The notes below the pieces were generated by a model. It saw only the letters and a list, made by a program, of their open reading frames with translations. It ran no database searches and had not been told where the DNA came from. Shown here in pieces: positions 43,560 to 53,309 of a stretch of DNA of 64,000 bases (position 1 is the stretch's first letter; each line of letters opens with the position of its first letter). Made by a program: the position numbers and the translations under genes. Source of the stretch: Mixophyes australis (lineage: Eukaryota > Chordata > Amphibia > Anura > Limnodynastidae); NCBI GenBank assembly GCA_036250195.1, contig JAVHZZ010000011.1, positions 50,971,311-51,035,310 on the forward strand, written 5' to 3'.

Positions 43560-44440
43560 TAGACTGGAGGTGACTTTTGGATCGGACAGTTTGTGGTGCG
43601 TACCATAGAAACAGCTGAACATAATAGCCGCCAGAGCGGCAGAGAGGCGAGTAAATTATTCTTCGTCCCCCAGAAGCGGGTAAGCAATCTTTTTTGCTTA
43701 TATCACAATGTGGGCTATTACCGCTGAATATTACCCTCTACTCCGAAAACGGGGGAGTTATTTATATGATCTCTCTTTTTTTGCCTATATTACAACGTGG
43801 GCTATTACCGTTAAATATCACTCTTTACTCCAAAAACGGGGGAGCTATTTATGCCCAAATACATTGTGGGTGATTACCCCGGGATTTTCTTCCTCCATAA
43901 AGTGAATAGGACATTCCTGCCCTAAATATATTGGGGGCTATTATATCAAGAACTACCTATTGATGGAAATTTATATACCACTTATACGGAGGAAATTCAT
44001 CTGTATACATTGATTTGTGTCAAGCTTTATATCGCTGAAACAACGTGTATAACTACTGTGGAGTCATCTGGATTTCTTCCTTCAGGGAGATACATTGTTG
44101 CTCTATATTTTCATACTGATTTAAGACTCTATATTATACTATTCTACTGTTTGATTTCATTTCATGAGAATAGCAAAGTATTCAATCCATCAGGATATGG
44201 AACAAAGATACTAAAGTCTGCTTTCTATATATTTTAAGAATCATGTATTGGATGCTGTGTACATGCATGTTTTATTATTAAGGAGATATATTCAGGGATT
44301 CATGATTATGTATACATACTTTTTCATTGATATGTGAGATCGTGATGGTCTAGTATATGGTATTATTAAACTTTGATTATATGGTTCATAAGAAGTGAGT
44401 TTGCGCAATCATCCCCCCTTTTTCCCTTTATATTGTACTA
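43560..44440 (+). other. Probable insertion within ERV-2 gag, unclassified
   Basis: This 0.9 kb has no gag similarity. It holds three diverged copies of a unit containing GTGGGCTATTACCG and AAAACGGGGGAG (43700-43890), and ends in AT-rich DNA with GTGAGTTTGCGCAATCATCC before 44440. No TSD or terminal repeat was found. A truncated LINE 3' end is one option. Confidence 0.5.
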
Positions 44441-44589
44441 AATAATGTAAAAGATAAAGTGTGGTTGATTAAGTTAACAAAAGTGAGAAATAAACATAAC
44501 GATTGTTTGAAATTGTTGCAAATGGAAGGCAACACGTGGCAGAGCAGCAAGTGCACAGCGGAAGTAGGCGTGGCGAAAAGCACGCGCAC

Positions 44590-45879
44590 AGCAGAAGTAG
44601 CCGTTGAGAAGCGTAGGGAACTTAGCGCAAGCGTGCCCCCGCCACCCTATGTGGCAGGAGGAGTAAGTACAGCCGTTATTAAAAATAAAAAAAAAATAAA
44701 TTTGCAAAGTTATATCCTGTTTTAAGTCAGTTTAAAACAAGTGTTTCTGAAGAAGAAGATAAAGACACTGTAATTTCAGCCATTGCCCATGCTGTTAATA
44801 TGCTAGAGGTTCAGCGTAAGTATGGAAAGGGGGCAATGGCTGAGATAGGTGAGAGTAGTGTGACCACTAGGAGGGATAACATCCAAAGTACTGAAGTAGT
44901 TACTCCTGTAGTTAATCCTGAAGATAGTGAACCGGTGGGTACGTATCCTGTCTGCACAATATCAGTTCCCAATGGGAAGGTGGATAAGGATGGTGTAGTT
45001 CCTTTAAGAAATGTTACAATGCATTGTCCTTGGACTAGATCAGAATTACGTTCCATTATGACTGAATTCCCAGATCCTAGAAAAGAGTTGGCTAAGTGTC
45101 AGAAGTTTGTTAAAGACTTAGGAAATGCACACGAACCAACCAATAAGGATTGGCGTGTAGTGTTGAGGGCATGTCTTCCTCCCAATAATAACATACAAAA
45201 ATGTATTAAAGATTGTTTGTTGGAGGGAGACGACACCTTGAAAGATGAGGTGAATCAAGAGAATATAGAACAAATTGTCACACATTTAGCCATCTATTTT
45301 CCAGTAGTAGTAAATTAGAGTAAAATTTTCACCATTAAACAGAAAGAAAGTGAAACAGCAGCAGATTACTTCATTAGAGGTATAGCAGCGAAAACACGGT
45401 TTACTGGGATATCAAACAAAGATGAGGATCCACATCACAGGGAGATAGCTGTAGGGGTATTAATGGATGGTCTTAGGGAAAATTTAAAGATGAGGGTACA
45501 AACCTCATTACCAAATTGGAGAGGCATCACAGTAGATTCTCTCAGGGAGTATGCTGTGGAGCATGACAAAAATATTTTTAGAAAAAAGGAAGAGAAGAGT
45601 GATAGGTTGATGACAGTAAGTATACAGGCTCTAGAGGGAATGCATACACGACCACCAGCAAACAACCCACATAACAAGAAACATACAATAATCAGGTGTT
45701 TCAACTGTAACGAAGAAAGACATTTCATGAGATATTGTAAAAAGGAAAGACACAATGCACATAGGGATGGGTCACGTAAATATTCTCCAAGGAGGAATTC
45801 ACATAGACTAGAAGACTCACACCTGCCTGCGCATGTTATAGCAGCAAATGCTGCGTGGGAAAGCGATAGTCAGTGCTAG
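44590..45879 (+). pseudogene. ERV-2 gag: PPPY region, capsid and nucleocapsid
   Basis: 44459-44725 encodes a segment with SVPPPPYVAGG, a PPxY late-domain motif used for budding in retroviral gag. After a frame change near 44750, one frame runs from 44800 to 45879 with a single in-frame TAG (45316-45318). It contains the capsid landmark CPWTRSELRSIMTEFPD, KDWRVVLRACLP and the RVQTSLPNWR region. The zinc knuckle is CFNCNEERHFMRYC; its usual Gly is Glu. It ends at the TAG at 45877-45879, which is continuous in frame with the protease. Confidence 0.85.
45877..45879 (+). promoter_or_regulatory. In-frame UAG between gag and pro-pol (readthrough candidate)
   Basis: The gag frame ends TGC TAG GGG TCA GGT, and the same frame continues open into protease. 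In gammaretroviruses, gag-pol is made by readthrough of a UAG at this junction helped by a downstream pseudoknot. The G-rich GGGGTCAGGTC just 3' is reminiscent of that, though I have not shown a pseudoknot. It could also be an ordinary nonsense mutation. Confidence 0.6.
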
Positions 45880-46326
45880 GGGTCAGGTCATACCTGTAGT
45901 CTACAGCCAGTGAGGTTAACTGAGAGTCTGAGAGAAGAACCAACAATGGTAGTTGACAAAGCTGGTAGGAAACAAACTTTTCTTGTAGATACCGGGGCGG
46001 CCAGATCTGTGATGACCTCTCCTTTGAATCTACAGGTGACCAGTAAAACTATTCCAGCTATGGGGGTAACGGGGAGAGTGTTGGATTATCCTTTTACTAA
46101 ACCCACTGAAGTTACTATCGGGCCCCTGCATACCAAGCATTTGTTTCTCTTGGCTGCAGCAGCTCCTACTAACTTGCTGGGAAGAGACTTGTTATGTAAC
46201 ATAGGATGTGTCATATACTGTACCCCAGATGGTGTATTCCTAGATATACCAGAGAAGGTACAGGATATATTAGACACCCCTCAAAGATTAATGTTGCACT
46301 CTACCGTTATAGAACATCTCAAGTAA
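45880..46326 (+). pseudogene. ERV-2 protease
   Basis: The reading frame continues from gag through the UAG. The aspartic protease active site reads LVDTGAARSVM (D-T-G), and the C-terminal conserved box is NLLGRDLL. About 149 codons to the stop at 46324-46326. RT homology then continues in a different frame, so a frameshift separates protease from RT. A functional retroviral protease acts as a dimer on Gag-Pol; here it is a relic with an intact-looking catalytic motif. Confidence 0.85.
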
Positions 46327-46395
46327 AGGGGATGTTGCTGGAAATACTGGGGTTCCTATGGACCAGAGATGGACAGGTCACTGGATTGATGGCAA

Positions 46396-46928
46396 CTGTA
46401 GCTCCTGTGATGTAAATCTAAAAAGTGGTAGGATAGCTCCAAAAATCCCACAGTATCCATTAAAACTGGAGGTGGAACTAGGGGTATATCCTGTTATTGA
46501 GAGGCTGGTGCAACAAGGGATTTTAATTCGTACATCCAGCACAGCAAATAGTCCCATTTTCCCTGTGAAGAAGAGTGGGGAGAGGGGCTATAGATTAGTC
46601 CAGGACTTAAGGGGAATTAATAAAGTTGTTGAGAGCCAATTCCCCATAGTGCCCAATCCAGCTGTCATTCTCATGCAGATTCCACGGTCTGCTAGTCATT
46701 TTACTGTCATTGATCTATGTTCTGCTTTCTTCTCAGTCCCTCTTCACCCTGACTGCCAATACCTATTTGCATTCTCCTACAGGGGAGTGCAATATACATG
46801 GACCAAACTTCCCCAGGGGTTCATTGACAGCCCCAGTATTTTCTCCCAAGCCTTACATGACTGTTTACAATCCTTCCAACCAAGCAATGGGTCTGTTCTA
46901 ATTCAATATGTGGACGATTTGTTGTTGT
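46396..46928 (+). pseudogene. ERV-2 reverse transcriptase, N-terminal part
   Basis: Class I RT fingers and palm: LVQQGILIRTSSTANSPIFP, RLVQDLRGINKVV, VPNPAVIL, HFTVIDLCSAFFSVPL (first catalytic Asp), WTKLPQGFIDSPSIFSQAL and QYVDDLLLLS with the YVDD box at about 46907-46918. The frame is cut by the solo LTR 46929-49160, about ten bases after YVDD. Upstream, about 30 codons of transition after the protease stop are disturbed. Confidence 0.85.
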
Positions 46929-47159
46929 TGTCACTCACCGGACTGTGAGTGCTTCTTCCCGTGTGTTTAGGAACCGTGGCCGTCCACCATCCTGAGGGTC
47001 TGCGTATGCACAGCCCTTTCAAACCTTCAGTACCTGTTCCTTTTAGTTAATTGGCTGATCAGGCAACACTCCCTATTTAAAGCACCTGAGTTCCATACCT
47101 CGTTGCCTGATCTTGGAGTCTCATTCCCCATGAGCCTCTAAAGGTTTTCCTGTGTTTCC

Positions 47160-48000
47160 TCGTGTATTCAGCACTGCTGATTCCTGTGGTTTCCAGACCA
47201 CTTCAACTCTCCTGTGGTTTCCAGACCACTTCAACCCTCCTGTGTTTCATCGTGACTGTTTAGCTGATTCCTATCCGCTGCATCCGTGCACTACAGTCTT
47301 CAGCTCACTTCAACCCTCCTGTGTTTCATCGTGACTGTTTAGCTGATTCCTATCCGCTGCCTCCGTGCACTACAGTCTTCAGCTCACTTCAACCCGCCTG
47401 TGTTTCATCGTGACTGTTTAGCTGATTCCTATCCGCTGCCTCCGTGCACTACAGTCTTCAGCTCACTTCAACCCTCCTGTGTTTCATCGTGACTGTTTAG
47501 CTGATTCCTATCCGCTGCCTCCGTGCACTACAGTCTTCAGCTCACTTCAACCCTCCTGTGTTTCATCGTGACTGTTTAGCTGATTCCTATCCGCTGCCTC
47601 CATGCACTACAGTCTTCAGCTCACTTCAACCCTCCTGTGTTTCATCGTGACTGTTTAGCTGATTCCTATCCGCTGCATCCGTGCACTACAGTCTTCAGCT
47701 CACTTCAACCCTCCTGTGTTTCATCGTGACTGTTTAGCTGATTCCTATCCGCTGCCTCCGTGCACTACAGTCTTCAGCTCACTTCAACCCTCCTGTGTTT
47801 CATCGTGACTGTTTAGCTGATTCCTATCCGCTGCCTCCATGCACTACAGTCTTCAGCTCACTTCAACCCTCCTGTGTTTCATCGTGACTGTTTAGCTGAT
47901 TCCTATCCGCTGCCTCCGTGCACTACAGTCTTCAACTCACCTCAACTCTCCCGTGTTTCCTCGAGACTGCAACAGCTGATTCCTATCCGCTGCTCTCCGT
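47160..48000 (+). repeat. Tandem array, about 79-bp unit, in solo LTR 1
   Basis: About nine to ten near-identical copies of a unit with CTCCTGTGTTTCATCGTGAC, TGTTTAGCTGATTCCTATCC, GCTGCCTCCGTGCACTACAG and TCTTCAGCTCACTTCAACC. Very low divergence between units suggests recent expansion or gene conversion. Solo LTR 2 has a related array with fewer, more diverged units. Confidence 0.92.
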
Positions 48001-48684
48001 GCTCAACTGTTCCAGCTCAGCTCTACTCTCCCGTGTTTCATCGTGACTGCACCTGCTGATTTCTACCCGCTACCTCCGTGTACCTGCAGAGTCCTGCTGG
48101 CTGCTATTCCTCAGTTCTACTTGTCTGCAGCAACTGATCCGCGCTCCGTGCTTCTCAGTGTTCCTGCCGGTGTCTACTCGCCAGTCTGCATCGGATCTAC
48201 GCCTCGCTGCTTTCATCTCGGCTAGACCATCGCTACTCTTCAGGGTCCTCCAGGAGTCCAGTTCTACATACTACTGCTTCCTGAGTATTTGTTGCTTTCC
48301 CTGCTGGTCTACCTACCTGTGCGCTGCACCTACTTGATTACCGCTTCACCCTCCAGGGACTTCGCATCCTGCCGGCCTCCAACCGTTCAGGTATCTCTGC
48401 ACTCCTGTCTGACAGCCTGATCCTGAACCACGGTATGCATACTTCTCATTGACTGTGCTGGTGTATATCATATCTTGCTGGACTGAGTTGTTCTCCTCTG
48501 GAGTTTACTATCCGCTGATACTATTGCCATCATTGACTGTGCCCGGATAGTTTCTGTGACTTTGTATTATTGCAGTGCTGTTCAGTCATTACTATATTGT
48601 GCATGTCATTGTGGATCAAGTTCAAGGTGCCCGTGTATCCTCTGTATTGCAGTCTCTCCCCGTGCTCCTCCTCACATATATATT

Positions 48685-48944
48685 CAGTGGTACAACTTGC
48701 TAGAGGCAGACCACTGATCCCTGTTTCCTGTGTCACCTGTTCCAGTATCCTCTCACATAGCAGTGGTACAACTTGCTAACGCAGACCACTGAATACCCGG
48801 ATACCTCCACTTGGATTCCATTCCCTCACCCAGACAGCGGTACAACTTGCTAAACGCAGACCGCTGACTCTCATCACCTCCTCGTTGCTGTTGGACATTC
48901 CTCCTCACTATAGCAGTGGTACAACTTGCTACCGCAGACCACTG
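48685..48944 (+). repeat. Four-hairpin array in solo LTR 1
   Basis: Hairpins at 48685-48716, 48761-48791, 48835-48866 and 48914-48944. Each has a 7-bp stem (CAGTGGT/ACCACTG, or CAGCGGT/ACCGCTG in the third) around a 17-18-nt loop starting ACAACTTGCT and ending GCAG. Spacing is 74-79 nt. A CTCAC box lies a few bases before each stem. The third stem shows paired changes on both sides. Confidence 0.9.
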
Positions 48945-49165
48945 ACTACGCTCACGTTCCTTTGTCCATTGAGTTCCTCGAGTACTTCTACATATATATT
49001 ACCAGTGCTGCTAGTCATAGACTTTCACGAGCATCTCTATCATCTGCTGTCTCCTGTTCCGTGATCACCCCGCTACCAGAGTACCATATTACCATCTATA
49101 CTGCTCTGGTAATCTCATCATCTGGTGATCCATGGGTAAAGACTCCTAGTGCCCGTGACAGTTGT

Positions 49166-49908
49166 GCTCTGATTCTTTTATATCATGTTTACATGATACT
49201 AAATTGCTGTTGCTCCATCTCTCGCAAACAGGGCACAAAGTGGCAAAGGACAAGTTACAGGCATGTCAGACTAAAGTCAAATACTTAGGACACTGTCTCA
49301 CCCAGGGGCTAAGACACTTGACGACCGACAGAATTGAGGCCATACAACACATGACTCTGCCGCAGAGCCAGAAGAAAATTCGTACCTTCTTGGGGATGTG
49401 TGGATACTGTAGATCCTGGATCCCAGGTTTTTCTATTCTGGCATTACCATTGCAGGAGCTAGTCTCTTCCTCAAAACCAGAACGTGTCGTACACACAGAG
49501 GAGTCAGAGCAAGCGTTCTTTAATCTCAAAGATAGTCTGACTAGAGCACCTGCATTGGGAATACCTGATTATGACAAGCCTTTTGAGCTATACTGTACGG
49601 AAGCTGATGGTTGCGCAGCAGGTGTCCTCACACAGAAACATGGTGACGCTAGCAGACTGGTAGCATACTACAGTACACAATTGGACACTGTGGCAAGATC
49701 ACTCCCAACATGTCTCAGAAGTGTAGCAGCAACTGCTCTTCTGGTAAGTAAGAGCGAGGACGTAGTATTAGGACATGATTCAACTATCTATACTCCCCAT
49801 GCTGTATCAGCTCTGTTAAATTCAGCCCAAACCAGTCATGTCTCTTCAGCTAGATTCACGAAATGGGAACTAGCTCTGATGGCACCCTCAAACATCACCA
49901 TCAAATGA
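49166..49908 (+). pseudogene. ERV-2 pol: RT thumb/connection
   Basis: Continues RT in register across the LTR insertion (removing the LTR and one TSD copy leaves the frame intact). Landmarks: LLHLSQTGHKVAKDKLQACQ, VKYLGHCLTQG, IRTFLGMCGYCRSWIPGFS, PLQELV and a connection region with LYCTEADGCAAGVLTQ and LVAYYSTQLD. It ends at an in-frame TGA (49906-49908), after which the same frame reopens into RNase H. Confidence 0.88.
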
Positions 49909-49944
49909 TGTAGCACCTTAAATCCAGCTACATACCTTCCATAT

Positions 49945-50583
49945 GTGTCTCAAGAGACACAAAGGGTGGGAGGTGAGGAGACACTGGGTGGTGATGAGTT
50001 TGGCAAGAGTACTGATACACTTGATTGTATGAAATACCTGAACCAGACCTTTTCTGCCAGGCCCGACATACGTGACACCCCCTTAGAAAATGTAGATTTT
50101 ACGTCTTATACAGATGGAAATTGTCATAGACAGACAGAGATGGGAGAGCTATGTACTGGTTATGCTGTGGTAGATGCTCAGGATGTTGTAGAAGCTAGAC
50201 CCCTTGGCCCACCTCACTCAGCCCAGGCAGCTGAACTAGTAGCATTAAGAAGAGCGTGTGAGTTGGCAAAGGGCAAATCAGCTAATATATATACTGACTC
50301 TAGGTACGCCTTTGGGGTAGTTCACGATTTTGGGGCCCTTTGGCGTCTTAGAAACTTTACGACAGCAGCAGGCACGCCAGTGGCACACTCACAACACATA
50401 AAAGGACTTTTGACAGCGATACAGTTACCCAGGACAGTAGCCATCATAAAATGTAAAGCCCATACTTCTGAAGAAGACCCTGTGTCATTGGGCAACAACT
50501 TTATAGCAGTGGAAGTCCAGGCCATGACATCATTTTACCCAGTGGTAACATGTATACTGCAAATGGCATTGGAGACAGGATAG
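49945..50583 (+). pseudogene. ERV-2 pol: RNase H domain
   Basis: Same frame as the preceding segment. RNase H motifs are SYTDGNCHRQ (first Asp), SAQAAELVALRRACEL (Glu) and NIYTDSRYAFGVVHDFG (Asp). YLNQTFSARPDIRDT lies before the domain. It ends at 50581-50583 before any integrase. The sequence beyond is not retroviral by eye, so the provirus is truncated here. Confidence 0.85.
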
Positions 50584-51470
50584 GGTCCTGTGGACTGCTG
50601 CATGGCAGGGGCACTGGTACAGATAAGAATACTCCTGAAGACACTATCTCTGACTTGACAGTGATTTGAACCAGATAAAGACTCTGCCATCCTGTTCACA
50701 GAAATTCTTCAGATGCCTCTATTAGAATTCTATAATCCACAGTAGACTTCTTTTGGGTGATTGTGCATTGGTATTCTTCAGTGTGTTTGATTAGTTTTAG
50801 CTCTACCATGAGTCTTCTGCCATTGTCTTTCAAACCTGTGACCCCTTTTCTTCAGCTCCCAAATACTGTCTTCAAACCAAGGTGTTTGGTGGTGATGTAA
50901 GCAGTGTCATCTATGAACTGGGGCATCTATTGCAGCCATCATGTAACATGTGCAATACATAAACAGGAATCCTCACAGGCACCCATTACCCTAGAGAAAT
51001 CCGAATTTGCTGTACAAGTCTGGGGAGTAATACCTCTCCATGGATCCAAATGGGGTACACAAACCTGTAGAAGAGCTGTGTTTTCATCAAGCTAGGTTTC
51101 TGAAATAAGGTCAGCAATTGTAGCAGTCATGTTTCTTATAGATCTGGCATTACAGAGAACTGTCCTGTTGGGGCGTACCAAAGGGCTGATATAGTTATCT
51201 GTTTATCCAATGAGGGGTCTCCGGAGATGAGGGTCACACAGTGAGCATTCAGAGTTTTGTTTCTCTGAACAATACATACCATTTCTTTCTGGTCCCTCTT
51301 TAGAAGTGGGGGTGTAGTAGGTGATGAGATTTTGGTCTGCCCATCTTCCTCAATCTCCCAGGAGGGTTTTTTAAAACATGCCAAGAGATTGTGATGACTT
51401 AATGTGAACTGTATCACATTGTGTGTGAAGTGAAAGAATGAAGCTGGAGGTATAGGATACATTGATGTTG
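50584..51470 (-). other. Unassigned; possible decayed LINE coding region
   Basis: No plus-strand homology continues from ERV-2. On the minus strand a 108-codon ORF (51136-51462) and in-frame remnants beyond it have a composition reminiscent of LINE endonuclease N-termini (ISPTTPPLL, then a series of stops), but no catalytic motif can be identified. Treat as unclassified. Confidence 0.3.
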
Positions 51471-51596
51471 CCTATAGCAACCAATCAGATTCTAGCTGTC
51501 ATTTTGTAGAATGTACTAAATAAATGACAGCTAGAATCTGATTGGTTTTTCAAACCCGCTGGAAAACTCTCAGCTTGATACATTTATCCCCTGATG
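51470..51596. mobile_element. Truncated MITE with 26-bp perfect hairpin
   Basis: The arms 51479-51504 and 51522-51547 are exact reverse complements (AACCAATCAGATTCTAGCTG...) around a 17-nt loop. The right end GCTTGATACATTTATCCCC is the terminal sequence of the GGGGTAAATGTATCAA MITE group. The left terminus is missing. Confidence 0.75.
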
Positions 51597-51719
51597 TCTG
51601 TTCTTTCTCATGATTAGTTTAAGACTTAAATGAGGTTGAACCATGTAATGTTTTCACAGAAAACCTCAGAAATGTTTATATTAATGAAAGCAACTCTCAT
51701 ATTGGGAGTTAAGAGTTAA

Positions 51720-52127
51720 TGTTGTGATATAGTAATGTCCTGCAGACTGAGAAACAAGGTCACTTAGAATGCAGCTTAGACTAGCTGTTCAGAGTATGGA
51801 AGTGTAAAAGTAATTGTTTCTTTTCTCTAATAAGGAGAAGACCACTACATGTGTATAATTAAAGGTGAAATGTCAAGAAGGTGACCTTGAATAGAAATAT
51901 AATTTAAAATAATTGCTTATATTACACTGTTATTCAAAGATGACATATCTGCTTTGTTTGCTGCATAAGATGTAACCCTATAAATAGGATTGCCTCTGAT
52001 CACACAGGTTAGAAGTACTATACACTTGTTTCTTCTCATAGCTTTGCACACAATTAAAAATAACCCCCTTATCCCTAATATAGTGACTGTCATTCATAAG
52101 ACCCAGTCCTCTTAGAGCTGCCCAACA
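51720..52127 (+). mobile_element. Orphan ERV LTR (5' LTR fragment)
   Basis: Contains a TATA box (CCTATAAATAGG at about 51972) and an A-rich polyadenylation-like AATTAAAAATAA (about 52051), and ends GCTGCCCAACA before a primer-binding site. The start at TGTTGTGATATAG near 51722 is chosen because TGTT/AACA would mirror the LTR at 39719; it is not proven. No gag or pol follows, so only an LTR-leader stub remains. Confidence 0.55.
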
Positions 52128-52131
52128 ATTT

Positions 52132-52149
52132 TGGTGCCATAACCTGGGT
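52132..52149 (+). promoter_or_regulatory. Primer-binding site next to the orphan LTR (tRNA-Phe-like)
   Basis: TGGTGCCATAACCTGGGT lies four bases after the LTR end. It matches the complement of the tRNA-Phe 3' end except at about four positions. Phe-type sites are known in some class I ERVs. Confidence 0.5.
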
Positions 52150-52486
52150 CCTTCATCTCTGGGAAAATTTCTGGAAATTGGAATAGACTGACTGCTAGCA
52201 AACACACCAAAAGCTGAAACTAACAAATAAGGTAAGGATTTGAAAGCACAGAGGGAGTTTCTTGTCGGGAAGCCCCTCTCTGTTTGGTGGAGGAAAGTAG
52301 TTCTGGTTTTATAACTGGTTGTATACTTCCTAATGTAAAGTCTTTAATTAGAAGATGCTGTGTTTGTAATTGCTACATTCTGTTACTGGTGTATGTCCAA
52401 AAGTCAGGTTAACTGAAATGAGAAATACATAGCACATTTACTATTCTTTTTTTCTAAAATGTTAAAAATCAATACACCTCAGTCAT
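52150..52486. other. No gene recognised
   Basis: Probably ERV leader sequence at its left, then AT-rich DNA up to the foldback MITE. Confidence 0.4.
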
Positions 52487-52489
52487 TTA

Positions 52490-52822
52490 GGGCCTGATTC
52501 ATTAAGGATCTTAAATGAAGAGGGTTCTTATTTCAGTCTCCTGGACAAAACCATGTTACATTGCAAGGGGTGCAAATTAGTATTCTGTTTTGCACATAAG
52601 TTAAATACAGCATGTTTTTTCATGTAGCACACACATATCAACTTTAAATTTCAGTGTACAAATAAGCTATCAAGTATTTGTGTGCTACATGAAAAAACAG
52701 GCAGTATTTAACTTATGTGCAAAACAGAATACTAATTTGCACCCCTTGCAATGTAACATGGTTTTGTCCAGGAGATTGAAATAAGAATCCTCTTCATTTA
52801 AGATCCTTAATGAATCAGGCCC
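52490..52822. mobile_element. Foldback MITE, GGGCCTGATTC family (copy 2), TTA TSD
   Basis: An almost perfect palindrome: the left half from GGGCCTGATTCATTAAGG is the reverse complement of the right half ending CCTTAATGAATCAGGCCC, around a short centre near 52650-52670. Flanked by TTA on both sides (52487-52489, 52823-52825), consistent with a 3-bp TSD of PIF/Harbinger type. The arms are about 140 bp and nearly identical, making this the best preserved of three copies. Confidence 0.88.
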
Positions 52823-52825
52823 TTA

Positions 52826-53304
52826 GTGTTTCATACTAATGGTAGTTTCAATTTCAATTGTTACATTATCACATATACATTTGACATGGGTGCTCCATTT
52901 CTAGCTGGTGGCCATGAAATATCCTTTAACCAGAAACATTCCAGAACTTATTATACAGAGTATCTAATATGTTTTTGTCAGTTATGAGTCTCTAAACAGG
53001 TCCAATTCCTGATACAGGACAGGGCTTTCAAATGTTTTTTTCTCTTTAGTCTGTCTGACCCACTCAACGGTGAGGAAAATCACTAGATACATAAACCAGT
53101 GAGCTTTTTCCTCTTACTTAGATGTGCCGCTTTCATTGGACAGAAAACAGGTTAGCTATAATCTGACAAAGGCGGTAGACCATGTACTAATCAAAGCTTG
53201 ATGATTTTCGAAATGATGCTGCTTTTGCATTCCACTTGACTCTAGAGTACAATGTTAAATTACATTATCTATTGTCATAAAGTGAAATGCTAAACTTTAT
53301 GTAA
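52826..53304. other. No gene recognised
   Basis: AT-rich spacer of about 0.5 kb with no ORF or repeat assigned. Confidence 0.5.
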
Positions 53305-53309
53305 CCCTC

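Larger units (their letters stand above)
46929..49160 (+). mobile_element. Solo LTR 1, 2232 bp, TGTCAC...GTGACA, 5-bp TSD
   Basis: Opens TGTCACTCACCGGACTGTG and closes TAGTGCCCGTGACA, flanked by a perfect 5-bp duplication GTTGT (46924-46928 and 49161-49165). It is homologous along its length to 53310-55044. Contents: a GC-rich left end, a tandem array of about 79 bp (47160-47990), a variable middle, and four regularly spaced hairpins (48685-48944). No coding sequence. The ends and TSD size fit a Ty3/Gypsy-type LTR, but no internal region of this family is in the window. Strand is nominal. Confidence 0.92.
43232..50583 (+). mobile_element. ERV-2, class I (gamma/epsilon-like) provirus body
   Basis: Retroviral leader, gag, protease, RT and RNase H in order on the plus strand, following the LTR at 39719 and primer-binding site at 40169. 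Gammaretrovirus-like traits: a single CCHC knuckle, a PPPY late motif, an in-frame UAG between gag and pro-pol, LGRDLL after the protease, YVDD and a KYLGHCL box in RT. Integrase, env and a 3' LTR are absent. Two insertions (about 43560-44440 and 46929-49160) and a few stops interrupt it. Confidence 0.85.

Noticed and set aside
48685..48944. tRNA genes or tRNA-like SINE heads at the four hairpins
   Set aside because: Stem and loop are too short (31-32 nt), with no A/B box or anticodon arm arrangement.
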